Origin: an uncultured Bacteroidales bacterium
GTDB taxonomy: Bacteria; Bacteroidota; Bacteroidia; Bacteroidales; UBA3663
Assembly (NCBI GenBank): GCA_905235375.1
Contig: CAJOLH010000016.1
Location: 1-64,000 of the forward strand
Direction of reading: 5' to 3'
DNA: 64,000 bases
Shown here: piece after piece, positions 9,484 to 18,302 of the stretch
Layout: each line of letters starts with the position of its first letter
How positions within the stretch are numbered: the stretch's first letter is position 1
Program-made: the position numbers and the translations under genes
Notes under the pieces: generated by a model
Told to the model about the DNA's origin: nothing
Seen by the model: only the letters and a program-made list of their open reading frames with translations
The model's database searches: none

Positions 9484-9543
9484 AAAAAAAGTGCTATCTT
9501 GCCCTGAACCTCAATGGCCAAACCCAAAGGATATCAGGGCAAG
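9484..9543 (-). terminator. Probable terminator of the helicase gene
   Basis: CTTGCCCTGA and TCAGGGCAAG form a perfect 10-bp stem with a 26-nt loop directly after the helicase stop codon. A run of seven T follows on the minus strand after a 7-nt interval, so the U-tract is set back from the stem. Confidence 0.55.
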
Positions 9544-9551
9544 AAACTTGA

Positions 9552-12500
9552 TTACAATTTCAAATTCATCATCGCCAGATCGCGAGGTCTGAAGATCCGC
9601 GGCATCAGATAGCCATGGCGCAAGGTTCCCCTATCGTCGGAATAGGTGACCAGATGACCATGCCCCTTGCTTTGGGCAAGCAGTCGCTGCCGATGGTCGC
9701 GAACATTTTCGCCGAAGCGGCGTGCCTGTGCTATGCCCTGCAGGATATTGCCGGTAACGACGTAGGCTATCTCGCGCGTCCGCTTGGGACGGATGCTGTC
9801 CCACAGCTTCAGGTTGAATCCATACACACGCTGACGGAAGATGTCAAGACTGGTCTGACGACGAATGGTGGAGATGATGGCTTGCTCGGTGAGGGGGATC
9901 TCGAGCTTGCGCCGCCCATCGTTCACGGCAAAGACTGCCTTGATGTTGGAGCGCGACAATCGACCACTTGCGAGGCGATAGCCAAGGAAGATGCCTATCG
10001 AAACGAAGTCGATCATTTTGGCATCTTCGATGACTCCATCCGCAAAGAGCGACATCGGTATGCCCACCACCTGACCAGGGACAAACATCTTGAGTTCGCG
10101 TTTGATGTCACGGAAATCGTCCTCCACCTTCGCAATCTGACGTTCCTGTGCACCCATATCATAGGCCTGATGCCTCAGCGCCTCAAGTCGCTTGGGTGTA
10201 TAATTTGCCTGACTGCCTGGTGCAGTGTAGCGTGTCAGCTCGGCGAGCTTGCGTGCAGCCACAAGGCGAAGCTGCTTGTAGCGTTTCAGGATGTTCTTCA
10301 CCTTCTCCTCTTTCGCCTCGTCGAGCCGCTTGTTCACCATCATTCCAAAGGCGAGAGTCTGCTGCATCCGTTCGATTTCGAGCGCCGTCATGGGTTTGCG
10401 AAGCACATCCACCTCGATTTCATCGAGCCAGGCATCCTGTTCAAACACGCTCTTGGCTTCGTTCCTGTCCTTGCCCGCTGCAAAAACCTGACGATGGAGC
10501 AAGGTGGCCCTCAGCGGCATGACCTTTGCCTCAAGCTCGTTCTCGCCGTTTTCGTTCAGGTAATCCAGCAGGTCGTGGTAGCGCTGCATCACCTCGTCGA
10601 GCATCATCTCCTGGTCATGACAGTTCATCAAGGCCAGTGAGATCATGAAAATGCGTACCAGATCGGAATGCTCTTCATCGGAAATATTCTCAGGCATATC
10701 GGGGATGAACGATGCCATCTCGGGATGGTCGAGCAGATACTCCCTGACCACGCGCGAACCATAGCGATTGAGGATGTTCTCGTAAGGCGAATCGGTCTTC
10801 TGGTTGGCGGTCACGTTGGCATTGAGCGAACGCTGCCTGCACTCGTTCATCATCAGGAAGCGCTGTTCGGCAGGAATGGGCGACGAGAGGGTGATGTAGT
10901 GACAATGGTCGAGCTGCCCCGTACGGTCGGCACGACCATCGAACTGCGTCTGTCGGTCGGCACAGTCCTGCAGTTCCCAAGTGATGACAACGCGCTGACG
11001 GGTGTCGTCGAACTCGGGGCTGTTGTGAAGCGAGATGCCCGTACTCATCATGCGATTGCCGAGCAACACATCGAGCCTGCCGTTGTTGAAGTCAGCCGCC
11101 AGCCGCTTCTTGTCGCTGGATTTGCACTTCACGCAGGTGGCACCGTTGTCCCCATCGTGAAGCTGCAGTCCGAGGTGTCTTTGAGTCAAAACACCCACGC
11201 TGTAACCTGCCTGTTCGATGCGTTTCACAAAGTAATCAATCGGACTGAGCGGCAAACCAGTCAGCGTCTGGTCGATACGACGGCGGATGCTGCCATAGGC
11301 CTCCCTTGCTTCACCGCTGGGGAAGGCTGCATCGAGTTCGCTGATGCTGATTACATCATCGCACTTGTAGTGGGGCGAACGTTCATTCTTTCGCACATTG
11401 AGCGCCTTTTTGCCCGAACCTGTCACACTGTAGCAGAACATGCTGCTCAAGCTCTTGTGCAGCGCCAGCGCAAATTCGGCTGAAGGCAATTGGTCACCCA
11501 CCTTGGCAAGACTTGCGAGCTGGGCCTCCATCGTATGATTGATTTGCACAATGGGCTTCTTTCCGCTGCGGAGCACGTCGAGTGCAGCATCCACAGCATC
11601 GTCTGCCTTGGTGGACATCAGCAGCTGCTGGACGATGGGCGTCATTCGCTTCGAGAAACGATCATAAACGACTTTGACCGACCCGTCGGCCAAGGGCATC
11701 AAGGCATCCAGACCGCACTTCTGACGCAGCACTTCCTCGGCATCAATCGTATTGAGATAGGGTTCGATGAACCGCTCCTGGAAGTCATAGAGATCCTGCA
11801 CGATTTCGATTACCGCATCGTAGCGACGGCGACAAAGAGCCACGGCATCTTCATCGGAGTTGATCCGCAATTCGCGCACCACGCCGCTCATATCGCGTTC
11901 GCGGCGCGTCATGCAGCCCGATTCGGTCAGGCCCTTGGCCAGCTCCTCCTGCAGAATGGGACCACCATGTTCGACAATCTCGATGAGCTGTTCGGCACCG
12001 ATCTTGGCATCGCCGATGGCTGTCTTGAGGGCATAGAGCGGCATGGACGAAGGGTACTTGGCATAGGTGGCCGACGAATAGCACACACCACGGGCCTGCT
12101 GCACTGCTTCGCGAAAGAAACGCCCCACATTGCTCGAGTCGCCACTTGCATTGTGACATTCGTCCATCAGCAGATAGGTACCCTTAATAAAATCACGAAC
12201 GCGTGCGACCTTCCAGTTGGCACTCTCGCGACGCATCAGCTGCGAATAGGTCAGCATCAAGAAGTCGTAACCCTGGGGCAACGTGCCGCGCAGACGGAAA
12301 TGTTCCATCTCGGTACGCGAAGGCAAATCGTACACCACATTGCCTTTCTGATCGGTAACCTTGGCCTCACGGTCGGCATTGAGGATGAAGGGTCGCAGGA
12401 ACCCGCAGCCGATGTCGTTCAAGTCACGATACATATCGGAGAAGAGCAATGACCGTTCGGTGACATAGACGGGCGTCCTGCCTTTCAGCAGCGACCACTT

Positions 12501-12839
12501 GATCAACGCTGCCAGCTGTCTCCCCTTGCCTACGCCCGTCATGTCGCCAAGGATGAAACCTCGGCCACGACCCATCTGGAAGATGGCCATCGCCACGCCA
12601 TCAATCTGCTCGGCGCTCAATACACGCTGCAACTCTTCGACGGTGTAGAAGCCCAGTTGCTGGCGAACCCACTGATCCACCGGGCCTTTCTCCTGTTCAA
12701 TCTCCTGGAGCACACTTTCCACAGCATCGGCCATGCCTGTCGGAATCATCGTCCCAATCCTGCCGCCCATGCTATACGGCTGATAGGTAACCGTGTCGGC
12801 TACCTCCATCATCTTCATCTGGTTGTCATGTGTTTCCAT
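9552..12839 (-). CDS. Strawberry-notch-type superfamily 2 helicase
   Basis: A 1095-aa helicase-like ATPase. Walker A is the SNO-type GDMTGVGKGR (98-107), Walker B is DECHNAS (DECH 226-229), and motif III SSATYAK is near 255. The C-terminal half has MSTGISLHNSPEFDD and the motif VI equivalent QFDGRADRTGQ, as in the strawberry notch helicase C domain. Such proteins are frequent on bacterial plasmids, phages and islands; their substrate is generally unknown. I place the start at ATG 12839 because an in-frame upstream TTG (12878) lies inside the promoter -7 box. No methyltransferase domain is fused to it. Genes on both sides belong to other units, so it forms a small module with the 232-aa gene at most. 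Confidence 0.75.
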   Translation of the reverse strand: METHDNQMKMMEVADTVTYQPYSMGGRIGTMIPTGMADAVESVLQEIEQEKGPVDQWVRQQLGFYTVEELQRVLSAEQIDGVAMAIFQMGRGRGFILGDMTGVGKGRQLAALIKWSLLKGRTPVYVTERSLLFSDMYRDLNDIGCGFLRPFILNADREAKVTDQKGNVVYDLPSRTEMEHFRLRGTLPQGYDFLMLTYSQLMRRESANWKVARVRDFIKGTYLLMDECHNASGDSSNVGRFFREAVQQARGVCYSSATYAKYPSSMPLYALKTAIGDAKIGAEQLIEIVEHGGPILQEELAKGLTESGCMTRRERDMSGVVRELRINSDEDAVALCRRRYDAVIEIVQDLYDFQERFIEPYLNTIDAEEVLRQKCGLDALMPLADGSVKVVYDRFSKRMTPIVQQLLMSTKADDAVDAALDVLRSGKKPIVQINHTMEAQLASLAKVGDQLPSAEFALALHKSLSSMFCYSVTGSGKKALNVRKNERSPHYKCDDVISISELDAAFPSGEAREAYGSIRRRIDQTLTGLPLSPIDYFVKRIEQAGYSVGVLTQRHLGLQLHDGDNGATCVKCKSSDKKRLAADFNNGRLDVLLGNRMMSTGISLHNSPEFDDTRQRVVITWELQDCADRQTQFDGRADRTGQLDHCHYITLSSPIPAEQRFLMMNECRQRSLNANVTANQKTDSPYENILNRYGSRVVREYLLDHPEMASFIPDMPENISDEEHSDLVRIFMISLALMNCHDQEMMLDEVMQRYHDLLDYLNENGENELEAKVMPLRATLLHRQVFAAGKDRNEAKSVFEQDAWLDEIEVDVLRKPMTALEIERMQQTLAFGMMVNKRLDEAKEEKVKNILKRYKQLRLVAARKLAELTRYTAPGSQANYTPKRLEALRHQAYDMGAQERQIAKVEDDFRDIKRELKMFVPGQVVGIPMSLFADGVIEDAKMIDFVSIGIFLGYRLASGRLSRSNIKAVFAVNDGRRKLEIPLTEQAIISTIRRQTSLDIFRQRVYGFNLKLWDSIRPKRTREIAYVVTGNILQGIAQARRFGENVRDHRQRLLAQSKGHGHLVTYSDDRGTLRHGYLMPRIFRPRDLAMMNLKL

Positions 12840-12875
12840 ACTGTCGTCGTATCGTAATAGTGTTGTTTTCTGCCG

Positions 12876-12915
12876 CAAAGATAGAGGCAGGGTGTTACCA
12901 GCATTGATACACCCT
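12876..12915 (-). promoter_or_regulatory. Helicase promoter with overlapping palindrome
   Basis: TATCTTTG (12883-12876 on the minus strand) is a perfect -7 box; no good -33 box is seen at the usual distance. A perfect inverted repeat AGGGTGT/ACACCCT (12889-12915) occupies the space upstream of the -7 box, where a repressor or activator could bind. Confidence 0.5.
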
Positions 12916-12990
12916 TGTTAATATATCTTAATTCTTGATTCATTCTCTCCTTCCTCGATTTGACGCTGCTATATCACATCCTTGTTATAG

Positions 12991-13130
12991 GGTCGCTTCG
13001 CTCAAAATTATTAGAAAATTGATTATAAAATTATCAAAAGAAGGTGTTCTAAATAAGCCACGACCAATATCGACCCGTTTTTCTTATAATTTTTTGATTT
13101 AATTTTTCTATAATTTTGAGCGAAGCGACC
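12991..13130. mobile_element. 140-bp element with 21-bp perfect terminal inverted repeats (MITE-like)
   Basis: GGTCGCTTCGCTCAAAATTAT at 12991-13011 is repeated as its exact reverse complement at 13110-13130. The interior is AT-rich and itself roughly palindromic near the arms (TAGAAAATT... against ...AATTTTTCTA). It has no coding capacity. No clean target-site duplication is visible; TGTTAT occurs near both ends but not flush. It may be a MITE or a large intergenic hairpin. Confidence 0.5.
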
Positions 13131-13252
13131 ACTCATGTTATTATCCGCTTTTGTTTTCGATATTTCGAAATGGGCGGCGCAAAGATACGACCAATTTTCT
13201 CCACTTTCAAATCTTTTCAACCTTGCATAGTATTTCATATACACATAACAAA

Positions 13253-13289
13253 CTTCGTATTCCCATTTTCAGCAAATAGGAATACGAAG
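13253..13289 (-). terminator. Terminator of cysK
   Basis: CTTCGTATTCC pairs perfectly with GGAATACGAAG (11 bp, 15-nt loop) just past the cysK stop codon, followed on the minus strand by TTTGTTATG. Confidence 0.65.
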
Positions 13290-13321
13290 ACAAAAATCCA
13301 GGAATAAGAACAAACGATTTG

Positions 13322-14254
13322 TCAGTCGGCAAACAGGACGGTGGAGAGATAGCGTTCGCCAGTGTCAGGCAGAATGACGACCACCGTCTTGTCCTTGTTT
13401 TCGGGACGACGAGCGACCTCAGCTGCCGCGAAGAGCGCTGCGCCCGAAGAAATGCCGACGAGCAGACCTTCCTGTCGTGCAATTTCACGACCTGTAATGA
13501 TGGCATCGTCATTCTCCACGTCGAACACCTCATCCACGATTTGGGCATCGTACGTCTTGGGGATAAATCCTGCACCAATACCCTGAATCTTATGCGGTCC
13601 ACTGGGGCCACCATTAAGTACCGGGGAAGACTTGGGTTCAACGGCGATGACCTTAACGCTGGGCTTCTGTTCCTTCAGGTATTTGCCGGCACCACTGATG
13701 GTACCGCCCGTGCCTACTCCTCCAACCAGAATATCCACTTTTCCATCAGTCTGACGCCAGATCTCCGGGCCTGTGGAGGCATAATGTTTGGCAGGATTGG
13801 CGGGATTCTCGAACTGCTGGAGGATGATGCTGCCAGGTATCTGGGAATGCAGTTCCTCAGCTGCACGAATGGCACCAGGCATACCCTCCTTGCCGGAAGT
13901 GAGGTGAACCTCAGCGCCGTATGCCTTGACAAGGTTGCGACGTTCGATACTCATCGTCTCAGGCATTGTAAGGATAAGCTTATAACCCTTGACTGCACTG
14001 ACGAAAGCCAGACCTACGCCCGTGTTGCCACTGGTGGGCTCGATGATGGTTGCTCCCGGTTGGAGCACACCACGCTGCTCAGCGTCCTCAATCATGGCGA
14101 ATGCGATACGATCCTTCACGCTGCCGCCTGGGTTGAAAAACTCTACTTTGGCAATGACAGGCTTTTCAATACCCTTTATCTGGGAGAACCTGTTGAGCTC
14201 CACGAGTGGTGTGTTGCCGATAAGCTCAGTAAGCTGTTTTGCGATCTTTGCCAT
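13322..14254 (-). CDS. cysK: Cysteine synthase A (O-acetylserine sulfhydrylase)
   Basis: The 310-aa PLP enzyme makes cysteine from O-acetylserine and sulfide. The full family pattern is present: [10 protein letters not shown] at 11-20, the PLP lysine K47 in NPGGSVKDR, the substrate loop EPTSGNTG, the phosphate-binding GTGGTISG, and ISSGAA near the end. Length is normal. It is the last gene of the minus-strand operon metY-SDR-cysK, with a 73-bp repeat-rich gap before it and a hairpin terminator after it. The leucine-operon-like GC content matches the core genome. Confidence 0.95.
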   Translation of the reverse strand: MAKIAKQLTELIGNTPLVELNRFSQIKGIEKPVIAKVEFFNPGGSVKDRIAFAMIEDAEQRGVLQPGATIIEPTSGNTGVGLAFVSAVKGYKLILTMPETMSIERRNLVKAYGAEVHLTSGKEGMPGAIRAAEELHSQIPGSIILQQFENPANPAKHYASTGPEIWRQTDGKVDILVGGVGTGGTISGAGKYLKEQKPSVKVIAVEPKSSPVLNGGPSGPHKIQGIGAGFIPKTYDAQIVDEVFDVENDDAIITGREIARQEGLLVGISSGAALFAAAEVARRPENKDKTVVVILPDTGERYLSTVLFAD

Positions 14255-14261
14255 ATTAAAA

Positions 14262-14330
14262 GAAGAATGAGAGTTAGAAGGGGATATAACGGATTAAGAG
14301 TGGGTAAGAAGGATTATGAGGGATTGATTA
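14262..14330. repeat. About 10-bp-period purine-rich repeat in the SDR-cysK gap
   Basis: Imperfect units of the type GGATTANGAG recur with about 10-bp spacing in the gap between the SDR and cysK. The end (GGATTGATTAATCC) is self-complementary. Similar repeats occur in other intergenic gaps of this window (30170, 55201, 59716). Confidence 0.5.
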
Positions 14331-15038
14331 ATCCTCCTTAACGATAGGATAAAGTTCGAGGAACTCACCCTGATGGGAATGGCCGTCGTTGATAATTTCT
14401 GAAAACTTGCTACCTACGGTGTCAATGTCGTGGAAGCCAGGCAGACTCATGTTACCATTCAGGTCGGTCGTGGTAGGACCGGGATGAACTGAAAAAATTT
14501 CTACAGGAGTGTTGCTCTGCTGAAATTCGATCGCCATCACACCCATCATGGTGTTTTGAGCAGCTTTGCTAATCATGTAAGCCAACGGGTGCCAATAGGG
14601 GCTGACTTCGGTAGGAACTGTAATGTTGACTATCCGCCCATTGTTTGCGGTGAGAAGCGGAAGCAAGGCCTTGGTGAGCGCAAAAGTTCCGACGAAGTTC
14701 ACTTCAAGCGCCTCACGAATACTGCTGAGCTCAGTGTGCCTGCTATCCACACTCATGTCGCCAGGAATACCTGCATTGTTGACGAGCAACGACAGGTTGG
14801 GGTATCTTGCGCTCACCTCCATGGCAGCCTGCTCGATGCCAGCGACATCCTTCAGCTCGATGCTAATCCAGCCCAGGACATTGGCTCCAGATGCTTTCAA
14901 CTGACGAATAGCAGTAAGAGCACGTTCCTTGTTTCGCGCACCGATTACGACCTTCCAGCCGCTGCGCCCCAAGTGTTTTGCAATGCCAAAACCGATACCC
15001 TTGTTGGCTCCTGTTACCAAAGCTATTTTTTCGCTCAT
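14328..15038 (-). CDS. Short-chain dehydrogenase/reductase
   Basis: A 236-aa classical SDR with the Rossmann motif TGANKGIGFGIA at the N-terminus, NNAG in the middle, and the catalytic YMISK tyrosine-lysine pair. The usual catalytic serine region reads NITVPTEVSPY, so the exact serine is uncertain. The start is ATG 15038; the frame stays open upstream, but that extension runs back to the metY stop region and has no family similarity. It sits 31 bp after metY and 73 bp before cysK in the same operon. A link to sulfur metabolism is only by position; substrate unknown. Confidence 0.8.
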   Translation of the reverse strand: MSEKIALVTGANKGIGFGIAKHLGRSGWKVVIGARNKERALTAIRQLKASGANVLGWISIELKDVAGIEQAAMEVSARYPNLSLLVNNAGIPGDMSVDSRHTELSSIREALEVNFVGTFALTKALLPLLTANNGRIVNITVPTEVSPYWHPLAYMISKAAQNTMMGVMAIEFQQSNTPVEIFSVHPGPTTTDLNGNMSLPGFHDIDTVGSKFSEIINDGHSHQGEFLELYPIVKED

Positions 15039-15069
15039 TGTCTTATGGATTAATAAATGCCATACGTTT

Positions 15070-16362
15070 TCAGATCTTATCGAAGGCCTGTGCAAGATCC
15101 TCGATGATGTCATCGATATGCTCAGTACCGATGGAGAGGCGGATGGTCGAAGGAGTGATGTGCTGTTCGGCCAATTCCTCGGGCGACATCTGCGAGTGGG
15201 TGGTGGTGTAAGGATGAATTACGAGGCTCTTCACATCGGCCACATTTGCCAGCAGCGAGAATACCTGAAGCGCATCAATAAACTTCCACGCTTCCTCCTG
15301 ACCTCCCTTGATCTCGAACGTGAAGATTGAACCGCCACCGTTGGGGAAGTACTTGTTGTAGAGTTTGTGGTCAGGATGATTCTCCAAAGCAGGATGGTTC
15401 ACTTTCGCCACCTTGGGATGGTTGGCCAGGAAATCAACGACCTTCAGTGCATTTTCAACATGACGTTCGACACGCAGGCTCAGCGTCTCAACACCCTGCA
15501 GCAGGATAAATGCGTTGAAGGGCGAAATGGTTGCACCCGTGTCACGAAGAATGACCGCACGTATGCGAGTGACGTAGGCTGCTGCACCTACAGCATCAGC
15601 AAAAACGATGCCATGATAGCTTGGATCGGGCTTTGCCAGTGTAGGGAATTTGTCAGGATTGGCCTTCCAGTCGAACTTGCCGCCATCGACGATGACACCG
15701 CCAAGGCTTGTTCCATGACCACCGAGGAACTTTGTGGCGGAATGAACCACGATATCAGCACCATGCTCCAAAGGACGAATGAGATAAGGTGTGCCGAACG
15801 TATTGTCCACGATGAACGGAATACCATGCTTATGGGCTACAGCAGCCACACCCTCAAGGTTGAGCACGTCACTATTGGGATTGCCGAAGGTTTCGGCATA
15901 CACCACCTTCGTATTTGGCTGAATAGCGGCTTCCAGCGCAGCGAGGTCATTTACATTCACGATGGTATTGGTGATACCCTGTGTGGCGAGTGTATGGGTA
16001 ATCAGATTAAACGAACCGCCATAAAGGTTATCAGCAGCCACAATATGGTCACCAGCCAGAACGATGTTCTGCAAGGCGTAGGTAACAGCTGCGGCACCGC
16101 TGGCAACTGCCAGTCCGGCGACACCTCCTTCGAGAGCAGCTACACGATCCTCGAGCACACCCTGGGTGGAATTGGTCAGACGACCATAAATGTTGCCGGC
16201 ATCACGCAAACCGAAACGATCGGCAGCGTGCTGACTATTGTGGAATACATAACTCGTAGTCTGATAGATGGGCACCGCACGGGCATCAGTAGCCGGATCG
16301 GCCTGTTCTTGTCCTACATGAAGTTGAAGAGTCTCGAAACGATAATTCTTTTTTGCACACAT
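15070..16362 (-). CDS. metY: O-acetylhomoserine sulfhydrylase
   Basis: The 430-aa enzyme belongs to the Cys/Met-metabolism PLP family. It makes homocysteine from O-acetylhomoserine and sulfide, feeding methionine synthesis. The PLP lysine is K211 in HSATKFLGGHG. FETLQLHVGQ at 9-18 and YGRLTNST at 59-66 are typical of this subgroup, which is longer (about 430 aa) than cystathionine synthases and lyases. It is the first gene of metY-SDR-cysK, preceded by an exact consensus promoter at 16394-16425. The divergent Lrp/AsnC regulator upstream is a plausible controller. Confidence 0.93.
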   Translation of the reverse strand: MCAKKNYRFETLQLHVGQEQADPATDARAVPIYQTTSYVFHNSQHAADRFGLRDAGNIYGRLTNSTQGVLEDRVAALEGGVAGLAVASGAAAVTYALQNIVLAGDHIVAADNLYGGSFNLITHTLATQGITNTIVNVNDLAALEAAIQPNTKVVYAETFGNPNSDVLNLEGVAAVAHKHGIPFIVDNTFGTPYLIRPLEHGADIVVHSATKFLGGHGTSLGGVIVDGGKFDWKANPDKFPTLAKPDPSYHGIVFADAVGAAAYVTRIRAVILRDTGATISPFNAFILLQGVETLSLRVERHVENALKVVDFLANHPKVAKVNHPALENHPDHKLYNKYFPNGGGSIFTFEIKGGQEEAWKFIDALQVFSLLANVADVKSLVIHPYTTTHSQMSPEELAEQHITPSTIRLSIGTEHIDDIIEDLAQAFDKI

Positions 16363-16393
16363 AATATTACAATTTTTAATGATTTTACGGGTG

Positions 16394-16425
16394 CAAAGAT
16401 AGCGTGTCTGAAAATATTATCCAAA
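16394..16425 (-). promoter_or_regulatory. metY promoter
   Basis: On the minus strand TTTG (16425-16422), a 20-nt spacer and TATCTTTG (16401-16394): an exact match to the Bacteroidota consensus. Confidence 0.85.
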
Positions 16426-16428
16426 TTT

Positions 16429-16460
16429 CTTGCGCATTTTAGAAATATTTCCTAATTTTG
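16429..16460 (+). promoter_or_regulatory. Promoter of the Lrp-type regulator
   Basis: CTTG (16429-16432), 20 nt, TAATTTTG (16453-16460). It lies back to back with the metY promoter, with only 3 bp between the two -33 boxes, so a protein bound here would affect both. Confidence 0.7.
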
Positions 16461-16530
16461 CGCCATCGGAAGAAAACTTTTCCGCAACAAACCATCTGAA
16501 AACCTCTGAACAGAATAATATTCCAAAAAG

Positions 16531-16995
16531 ATGATTGAAACATTAGACAAAACTGACTTGTTGATACTCAAAACGCTTCAAAAAAATGCGAAATTGACCA
16601 CAAAAGAGCTCGCGGATGCCGTAAATTTGTCGCCAACACCCGTTTTTGAGCGACAAAAACGCCTCGAACGACAAGGTTTCATCAAGAAATATGTAGCCGT
16701 GGTAGATCCCGAGAAACTGGGACTGGGACTGCTGGTGTTCTGCAAAGTGAAGCTGAAGCAAATCAACCATGAGATAGCCGATGCGTTCACACACCGCATC
16801 CAACGCATCCCGGAAGTGACTGAGTGCTACAATACAAGTGGGGCGTACGATTATTTATTAAAGGTACGCGCACACGACATGAAACAATATCAAGAGTTTG
16901 TGCTCAACAAACTCGGTGACATCGATTCGGTCAGTTCAATAGAGAGTACATTCGTAATGAGCGAAGTGAAGCAGAACTATGGAATAAACATTTAG
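16531..16995 (+). CDS. Lrp/AsnC family transcriptional regulator
   Basis: The 154-aa protein has an N-terminal winged helix-turn-helix (ILKTLQKNAKLTTKELADAV, then LSPTPVFERQKRLERQGFI) and a C-terminal RAM effector-binding domain containing TSGAYDYLL. Family members sense amino acids and act as dimers or octamers. It is transcribed divergently from the metY operon with abutting promoters, which suggests that it regulates metY and itself, perhaps in response to methionine or cysteine (inference). Confidence 0.88.
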   Translation: MIETLDKTDLLILKTLQKNAKLTTKELADAVNLSPTPVFERQKRLERQGFIKKYVAVVDPEKLGLGLLVFCKVKLKQINHEIADAFTHRIQRIPEVTECYNTSGAYDYLLKVRAHDMKQYQEFVLNKLGDIDSVSSIESTFVMSEVKQNYGINI

Positions 16996-17066
16996 TTCTG
17001 CCTCACTCATCAGATAGCCTATCGAAGAATTGTCTTGGATTTGAGAGTCGGAAAGTCAAAGACACA

Positions 17067-18278
17067 CTAATTGAGCCCCACCTTGCTGACATCAAAACGC
17101 TTTCGATAAATCAACGCCTTGCAACGGAACCAAATATCCACCAATGGCGTATAAAGGTCGCATAGGATGGGCCAACCTGCCATCGAATGTTGCTTCAACA
17201 CCTTTGCCGATTGATTGTGAGTGAATACGATAAGCGCAAGACGTATCGAAAGCAAAACGAGCACTACACCCAAAGTTATCCAGGCATACTGGAGCGAACC
17301 CTCACCACTGAAGATACGCATGATGGCATATACGACCAGGATAAGACCGGGAATAACGGTAAGAAATCGGGTAAGGTAGTCGAGGACCTTGATGACAACG
17401 GAATGCCAGGGATAGAGTCGCGAGGTGAAGCCGCGATTCAATCGGTCGATGGACCAGTTGATGAAAAGAGGTCGCGACTGATCGGTCACCACTGTCTGTG
17501 GCGAACAATCGGCAGCTACGTTGCCAGGACGAGCCACATCGGCCACAAACAGGTCATCTTCGCCCGGCTGCATCTTGAGATGTCGCTGAAAGCCTTGGCT
17601 GCGGTTGGCATAGAAAGTGCTTTTGCGGAAGGCAAGGTTCTGACCCCAGCCGGCATACGCCTTCACCGATAGAGCGATGCCAAACATCAGCAGCAGACGC
17701 TGATAAAGATCGAACTGGCAGAAACGCGACAGGAAACTGGTGCGACGTTCATAAACGACAGGTCCCAGAACGACTTCGACCCCAGGATTGGAAAAATGTC
17801 TCACCAGTCCTTCAATCCACACTGACGAGGCAGGCACACACTCGGCATGAGTCATCAGAATCACGTCGTAGTGCGAAGACTTCGCCCCCAACAATACGGC
17901 GAGCTTACGATGACTCATGGCTCGCGTTCTCCCGTCTATCTTGGTATGCATCAGGTTGTCGAAACGCTGATCCATCATCGAAAGGACATCCTGGGTGTCA
18001 TCGAGTGAATTGTCATCGAGTACGATGACTTCGTACTTGGGGTAGTTTTGACTGAGGAGGACAGGCAGATTTCGCGCCAATGCCTCAGCCTGATTGTGAC
18101 TATAGACCAAGACACTCACCCCCGGTCGTTCGCTAACCAGATTGGACGGCATCTTTAATTGCCGATTAGCCTGACGCACGACACCCTGCCAGACCACAAG
18201 ATTCAGTATAAGCTGAATAAGCCACGCCACTGCAAACACAGCAGCCATTACCACCAGCCAGAAGGAATAAGGAAACAT
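17067..18278 (-). CDS. Membrane-anchored family 2 glycosyltransferase
   Basis: A 403-aa protein with one N-terminal membrane helix (about 5-28), a GT-A domain (VSVLVYSHNQ at about 54-63, VIVLDDNSLDDT at about 84-95, GEDDLF near 250), two further C-terminal helices (about 300-350), and a basic tail. The second metal-binding motif, usually D-x-D, reads THAE (LMTHAECVPAS), so metal binding may be altered. The start is 24 bp after purC, so it is probably cotranscribed from the purC promoter. Acceptor and sugar unknown. Confidence 0.8.
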   Translation of the reverse strand: MFPYSFWLVVMAAVFAVAWLIQLILNLVVWQGVVRQANRQLKMPSNLVSERPGVSVLVYSHNQAEALARNLPVLLSQNYPKYEVIVLDDNSLDDTQDVLSMMDQRFDNLMHTKIDGRTRAMSHRKLAVLLGAKSSHYDVILMTHAECVPASSVWIEGLVRHFSNPGVEVVLGPVVYERRTSFLSRFCQFDLYQRLLLMFGIALSVKAYAGWGQNLAFRKSTFYANRSQGFQRHLKMQPGEDDLFVADVARPGNVAADCSPQTVVTDQSRPLFINWSIDRLNRGFTSRLYPWHSVVIKVLDYLTRFLTVIPGLILVVYAIMRIFSGEGSLQYAWITLGVVLVLLSIRLALIVFTHNQSAKVLKQHSMAGWPILCDLYTPLVDIWFRCKALIYRKRFDVSKVGLN

Positions 18279-18302
18279 GAGAAACAGGCTCGAACGACGT
18301 TT

